Source of the DNA: a virus | Reading direction: 5' to 3' (one strand) | Length of the DNA stretch: 40,284 nt | IMG/VR virus record: IMGVR_UViG_3300010935_000123 | Coordinates: 1-40,284 of that record | Shown: positions 37,122 through 40,284 of the stretch, piece after piece | Position numbering within the stretch: the stretch's first letter is position 1 | Layout of the letters: each line of letters opens with the position of its first letter | The notes under the pieces: model-generated | What the model saw: the letters and a program-made list of their open reading frames with translations, nothing else | What the model was told of the DNA's origin: nothing | Database searches by the model: none | Program-made: the position numbers and the translations under genes

Positions 37122-38684
37122 CTAGTCTAAAAAGCTATTATTATCTCTAACTTGCGCTTTAGCACCTGATAAGCTTTCTACCGTTGCCTGCCCTTGCATC
37201 CAAGCATCTAGTATAATAGTATCATAGTCACGCCTTACATCTACCCCATAGGCACATACGTCTAAAATATCATCTCTGTTATCGGTTCGTTCTAGCTTAA
37301 ACCCTAATGCCTGATACATGATGGAAGCTCTAGCGTCTGCATGGATACTATAACTGCTCTCTAATACATCCTTCATCCATACTCGTATCCTAGCCGTCTT
37401 ATTACGCCGCCCTGTTTTAAGTTCTAGGACTGTAATATCTAGCTTCTCATACTCAGGCTGCTTCGCAGTCTCCTCTATATGCCAGATTAAGGTCTGTTGA
37501 TAGGCTACGCTCTCTACACAGATATGCCAGATATTGTACTTTATAGCTAACCTAAATACCTCTTTAATACATTCCCCTGGATTCATTACACTAGCAGAGA
37601 TTTCCCTAACCTGGTAATGCATAGGGGGATATATCAAGTGAACGGCTATCCCTGTATCATCACTATCTTTTCGGTACCCTGCGGGGTCTACTGTAATAAA
37701 CCCTCCTATAGGGTCTTCCATATCTAGGATAGGGGTTAGTGGAAGCTTACCCTCAGGTAATAGACTTAGCTTTCCTCCAGTAGGGATATTCATAACCTCA
37801 CTAAACCATACATCTCCTAAGCCTAGCTTGTTATCATGCTGGAACTCTAATAATAGCTTATCTATAGTAAACAACTCCGGCCATAAAGGCTTCCAGTCCT
37901 CTAATATAGCCCCAGTAATAAAGCTCTGCCATTGACTATGTAGTTTTAGCTGATTTAATATACAGTCTTCATTATACATGTTGCCTATATAAACTACTAA
38001 AGCTTTCTTAGCATCTCTAGCTTTAAGTAACGTGCCCGTCATCCACTCTAGTAATGCATCATTCTCTGTCTTGCTTTTGGCACATTCTTTAGTCTGGATG
38101 TCATCCATGATAATCACGTCAGGGCGGGTATTTAAGATGTTAAGCCCACGTACGGAAGTACCAGACCCTAGTGCAGCTAGTACAACTTCCTTACCATTAT
38201 ACTTGCCACGCTTTAAGCCTTTAGTATCCCGTACTAACCCAGCCTTCCAGTTGCCCCATATCTGTCTAACGTTTCTTTCTGATAGCATATAATCTACATC
38301 ATCCATCATATTGTGACTATGTGGCTCTGTACTACATACCATTAGGATAAAGTTAGCTTTATTATATAATACTAGATAGCAGATGAGTAGTTTAATAAAG
38401 GTGGTTTTTGCATGTCCACGTGGCAAGCCTAGTGCAAATCTGAACACACTTTCTATTCCTACTTCTAAGGTAGTAAATAGTTGCCATAGCATATGATAGT
38501 AAGCGGGAAATGCACAAGTAGCTACGCTAGGCATTAGGATAGCGGCTAGCATATCTAAATCAGTTGCGCACCTTTCCCGTATATCTTGGGCACTTAGGGT
38601 TACTTGGCTAGATTCTTGAGCTTCCCTGCCAGTGCTTGGATTCGTGTCTTGGTTGATTGTGTCATCTTCGTCTCCTTTCATCAT
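37122..38684 (-). CDS. terL: Terminase large subunit, 520 aa
   Basis: The packaging motor ATPase has Walker A-like GLPRGHAKT (86-94), Walker B VIIMDD (190-195) and, after a linker, a nuclease domain starting ITVDPAG (D333) with a late DDILDVCAY motif near 490. These are the signatures of TerL proteins. The start overlaps the TerS stop as TAATG, and no strong ribosome site is seen, so translation is probably coupled. It cuts and pumps the genome into the prohead via the portal encoded next. Confidence 0.95.
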   Translation of the reverse strand: MMKGDEDDTINQDTNPSTGREAQESSQVTLSAQDIRERCATDLDMLAAILMPSVATCAFPAYYHMLWQLFTTLEVGIESVFRFALGLPRGHAKTTFIKLLICYLVLYNKANFILMVCSTEPHSHNMMDDVDYMLSERNVRQIWGNWKAGLVRDTKGLKRGKYNGKEVVLAALGSGTSVRGLNILNTRPDVIIMDDIQTKECAKSKTENDALLEWMTGTLLKARDAKKALVVYIGNMYNEDCILNQLKLHSQWQSFITGAILEDWKPLWPELFTIDKLLLEFQHDNKLGLGDVWFSEVMNIPTGGKLSLLPEGKLPLTPILDMEDPIGGFITVDPAGYRKDSDDTGIAVHLIYPPMHYQVREISASVMNPGECIKEVFRLAIKYNIWHICVESVAYQQTLIWHIEETAKQPEYEKLDITVLELKTGRRNKTARIRVWMKDVLESSYSIHADARASIMYQALGFKLERTDNRDDILDVCAYGVDVRRDYDTIILDAWMQGQATVESLSGAKAQVRDNNSFLD

Positions 38685-39196
38685 TAGAACTCGCTTGGCT
38701 TATATGTGTTTAGTTTAGTTTGTAATTCCTTGTGTGTCAAGGGTAATAAACTCTGTCCTCCTGCTTCGACTACTTCATTCCTACTATTGGTAACTAAGTT
38801 TAAGGGTTGCAATATATGCGCTGGTAGGTTCAATGTTACGCTAATACCACCTGCCGCCCCTTCTCCATTAGCCCCCATAACCCCCTTACCTCTCCTAGGG
38901 TTATTCCTAGCTACCACATCTAAAGCCCTACTCAACTCACTCATATCCCCTAAAGCTACTCTCGCTTTGATGCCACCAAGTAAGGCACTCTCTAGCCCAT
39001 CATAGGCATCCTGCCTAGCTATCTCATCTTCTACTCTTACGCTTTTTAACTCTGCTAGGGCTGCTCTGAATTCTGTAGATTTACTAAGTTGGCTAATGTA
39101 CCCGTCACTATATCCAGTAGCTGCCTTAACCTCAGCTATGCTACATCCGGCAGCTAATAATTCTGCTACTCTCTCTTGTTGTGGGCTTATGTTCAT
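38684..39196 (-). CDS. terS: Terminase small subunit, 170 aa
   Basis: The N-terminus shows a helix-turn-helix (QQERVAELLAAGCSIAEVKAATGYSDGYISQLS, written here as its first 33 residues in two parts: QQERVAELLAAGC and SIAEVKAATGYSDGYISQLS), typical of TerS DNA-binding domains. A helical oligomerisation region and a Gly-rich linker (KGVMGANGEGAAGG) follow. It lies just upstream of TerL. GGAGG precedes the start. The repeat cluster at 39359-39434 lies close upstream and could be its target. Confidence 0.83.
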   Translation of the reverse strand: MNISPQQERVAELLAAGCSIAEVKAATGYSDGYISQLSKSTEFRAALAELKSVRVEDEIARQDAYDGLESALLGGIKARVALGDMSELSRALDVVARNNPRRGKGVMGANGEGAAGGISVTLNLPAHILQPLNLVTNSRNEVVEAGGQSLLPLTHKELQTKLNTYKPSEF

Positions 39197-39505
39197 TATG
39201 CCTCCAAGGTAACATAGACTACGCTTCGAGCCTAGTAAATAATGTCAGGATTTTTTAGAAATTTTTTATAGCCTACTTTAATAAGCGCGAGTTGCTAGGA
39301 TTAAAAAGGCTTCCTACCCCTACGGTGTGGAACGATTAGGGAATGTAAATAGAAAAGGATGCGAAGCATTCTATTCATGCTTTTATCTAAGGTCGAATGC
39401 GAAGCATTCTATCTAACCTATTCGGAACGAATAGAAATTTTTGCAGCTGGTATTGGGTTGGTTAGGGTAAGGGGTGAAAGATGCAAGGGCAGGATAGGAA
39501 GGGGC
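39197..39505. other. Gap upstream of terS with repeat/hairpin cluster
   Basis: No gene is supported on the - strand here. AT-rich sequence with TATAAA-like words lies at 39240-39290, but I find no well-spaced promoter. The middle holds the repeat cluster 39359-39434. The rest is purine-rich on the + strand (39440-39510). The gap likely contains the late promoter for the terminase operon or a packaging site. Confidence 0.5.
39359..39434. repeat. Direct repeat and three GAA-loop hairpins before terS
   Basis: The 16-base word ATGCGAAGCATTCTAT occurs at 39359-39374 and 39397-39412. Each copy contains an ATGC-GAA-GCAT dyad, and the second extends to GAATGC-GAA-GCATTC. A third dyad, CTATTCG-GAA-CGAATAG, lies at 39418-39434. 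All three have the same three-base centre and similar stems, so they look like repeated sites for one protein, possibly TerS or a regulator. Confidence 0.7.
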
Positions 39506-39536
39506 AAAAAGAAACCCCCCACGGTTAGGTGGGGGG
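39506..39536 (-). terminator. Rho-independent terminator after first late gene
   Basis: Arms CCCCCCAC (39515-39522) and GTGGGGGG (39529-39536) form an eight-bp GC stem, with TTTCTTTTT following on the - strand. It lies downstream of the stop of the 39571-40188 gene, so that gene has its own transcription unit. Confidence 0.88.
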
Positions 39537-39570
39537 CTAGTGTTGTGGTTGTTGCTGTTAGGCTATTGGA

Positions 39571-40188
39571 TTAAAAATCGTCTTCTTCCTCGCTGCCTGC
39601 TGGCACTCCTTCACATGCTACCAAAATGCGGTCTAGGTAGGTCTCATATGCTTCAAGGTCTTCGACTGTTGCTGTAGCTACATAGGCATTAACCAATTCT
39701 TGTACGCGTGTGCGGTGTTTAGCTGTCGCATACATTAACAAAGTGGAATCGCTGATAAGCTTTTTAAGGATACCGCATCCTTTGGCTGATAACCCTGTAC
39801 TTGCAGCGTATGCAATCACTGCAGCTTGTACTTCACGGTACACAGTTAGTCCGCCGCTATTGCCTCGATTTGCTGCCGCGTCCATCTGTGCTGCTAGCGT
39901 AGTTTGATACGTAATTGCTACGCCTTGAGCGAGGCGACCACTCACCAAGTGGTTTCTAGCTTTACCCATCACACCAAGGCTGGCACATTCTTGGATGAAT
40001 TCTTGGAGGGCTGCGTTGGCATCTGTTACTAGCGAGACGAATGCCTCGCGTGTAGTAGGTAGTGCCAACGGTGCTTCAAAATGCTTGTATGTTTTATCTG
40101 GCTGTACCGCTTTTGTTTTAAGCATCTCCACCTTGGATTCTGTGGCTTCTGTTGTTACTTCTGGCGTTGCTTCTGTTGAATCTGTCAT
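39571..40188 (-). CDS. First late protein, 205 aa, acidic DDF tail; own promoter and terminator
   Basis: I do not recognise the family. The N-terminus is Thr/Glu-rich and flexible (TEATPEVTTEATES). The centre (about 40-190) is largely helical. The end, GSEEEDDF, is an acidic Phe-terminated tail like that of SSB and T7 gp2.5. The gene is GC-richer than its neighbours. It lies between a sigma70-like promoter and its own terminator, so strong expression is likely. Possible roles include a DNA-binding or packaging-linked protein, but this is inference only. AGGGG precedes the ATG. Confidence 0.75.
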   Translation of the reverse strand: MTDSTEATPEVTTEATESKVEMLKTKAVQPDKTYKHFEAPLALPTTREAFVSLVTDANAALQEFIQECASLGVMGKARNHLVSGRLAQGVAITYQTTLAAQMDAAANRGNSGGLTVYREVQAAVIAYAASTGLSAKGCGILKKLISDSTLLMYATAKHRTRVQELVNAYVATATVEDLEAYETYLDRILVACEGVPAGSEEEDDF

Positions 40189-40212
40189 GATTGACCCCTA
40201 TTGGTTTTTATT

Positions 40213-40231
40213 CATGCCCTCGCTGGGCATG
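40213..40231. repeat. Stem-loop in the leader of the first late gene
   Basis: CATGCCC (40213-40219) and GGGCATG (40225-40231) form a seven-bp stem with loop TCGCT. It lies between the late promoter and the ATG at 40188, about 25 bases before it, without a T-run. It is likely a 5' mRNA stabiliser or a protein-binding dyad. Confidence 0.6.
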
Positions 40232-40236
40232 GGTTT

Positions 40237-40265
40237 ATTATATATATAATGAAACGTTATCGCAA
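40237..40265 (-). promoter_or_regulatory. Sigma70-like late promoter
   Basis: On the - strand TTGCGA (40260-40265) is followed by a 17-base spacer and TATAAT (40237-40242). Transcription would start near 40230 and run into the 40188 gene. The match to the consensus (four of six and six of six) with ideal spacing makes it the strongest promoter of the window. It supports use of host RNA polymerase. Confidence 0.8.
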
Positions 40266-40284
40266 GCTAATAACTGCTTTTTGC

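Noticed and set aside
39359-39574. Possible 71-aa + strand gene
   Set aside because: It crosses the repeat cluster and the terminator, ends inside the 3' end of the - strand gene, has no ribosome site, and its protein is driven by the purine-rich strand.
1-40284. Direct terminal repeats at the window ends
   Set aside because: The first and last bases share no repeat I can see. If the phage has terminal repeats, the window holds them once or was opened elsewhere. This does not show whether the genome is complete.

Overview
This window looks like the genome, or nearly the whole genome, of a lytic podovirus of about 40 kb. It holds two convergent gene arms. The left arm (about 285-15846, + strand) carries early and replication genes. 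The right arm (about 40188-15898, - strand) carries packaging, capsid, tail, lysis and ejection genes. The arms meet at a strong hairpin terminator at 15862-15893 that can work in both directions. I see no integrase, repressor, tRNA, CRISPR array, insertion sequence or phage RNA polymerase, so host RNA polymerase probably transcribes the genome. A T7-sized podovirus without its own RNA polymerase and with convergent arms resembles the freshwater cyanopodoviruses (Pf-WMP3, Pf-WMP4, A-4L type). This placement is inference from gene order and protein signatures, not from a database search.

Left arm. A C-depleted, purine-rich leader (61-240) precedes three unknown genes. A leader at 1691-1864 carries a promoter-like motif and long inverted repeats. 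Next come four more unknown or coiled-coil genes and a RecD/Dda-type SF1B helicase. A second copy of the promoter motif at 5896-5921 precedes a replication-recombination set: two small acidic-tailed proteins, a Cas4/RecB-like nuclease, a Sak4-like RecA ATPase and an SSB-like protein. From 8.9 to 12.0 kb lie about twelve small accessory genes, three of them overlapping micro-ORFs of 32-55 codons. The arm ends with a family A DNA polymerase, a DUF3987-like P-loop helicase/primase protein and a MazZ/DUF5664-like nucleotide pyrophosphohydrolase.

Right arm. A sigma70-type promoter at the far right end (40237-40265) drives one gene followed by its own terminator. Then come a small repeat cluster, TerS, TerL, the portal, a GC-rich 226-bp gap, two small genes, the scaffold and the major capsid protein. 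The capsid gene has its own terminator. Downstream are connector and tail proteins, a fibre-like protein, a lysis cassette, a very large nozzle-like tail protein with proline-rich repeats, and three internal-virion/ejection-type proteins.

The most striking genome-scale signal is word bias. Reading the whole window I found no GATC and only one GGCC (37879-37882), while CTAG, usually rare in bacterial DNA, is very common. GATC and GGCC are both methylated in well-studied cyanobacteria, so this fits long-term escape from host restriction and weakly supports a cyanobacterial host. Many small genes have no family I recognise, and I give them no function.
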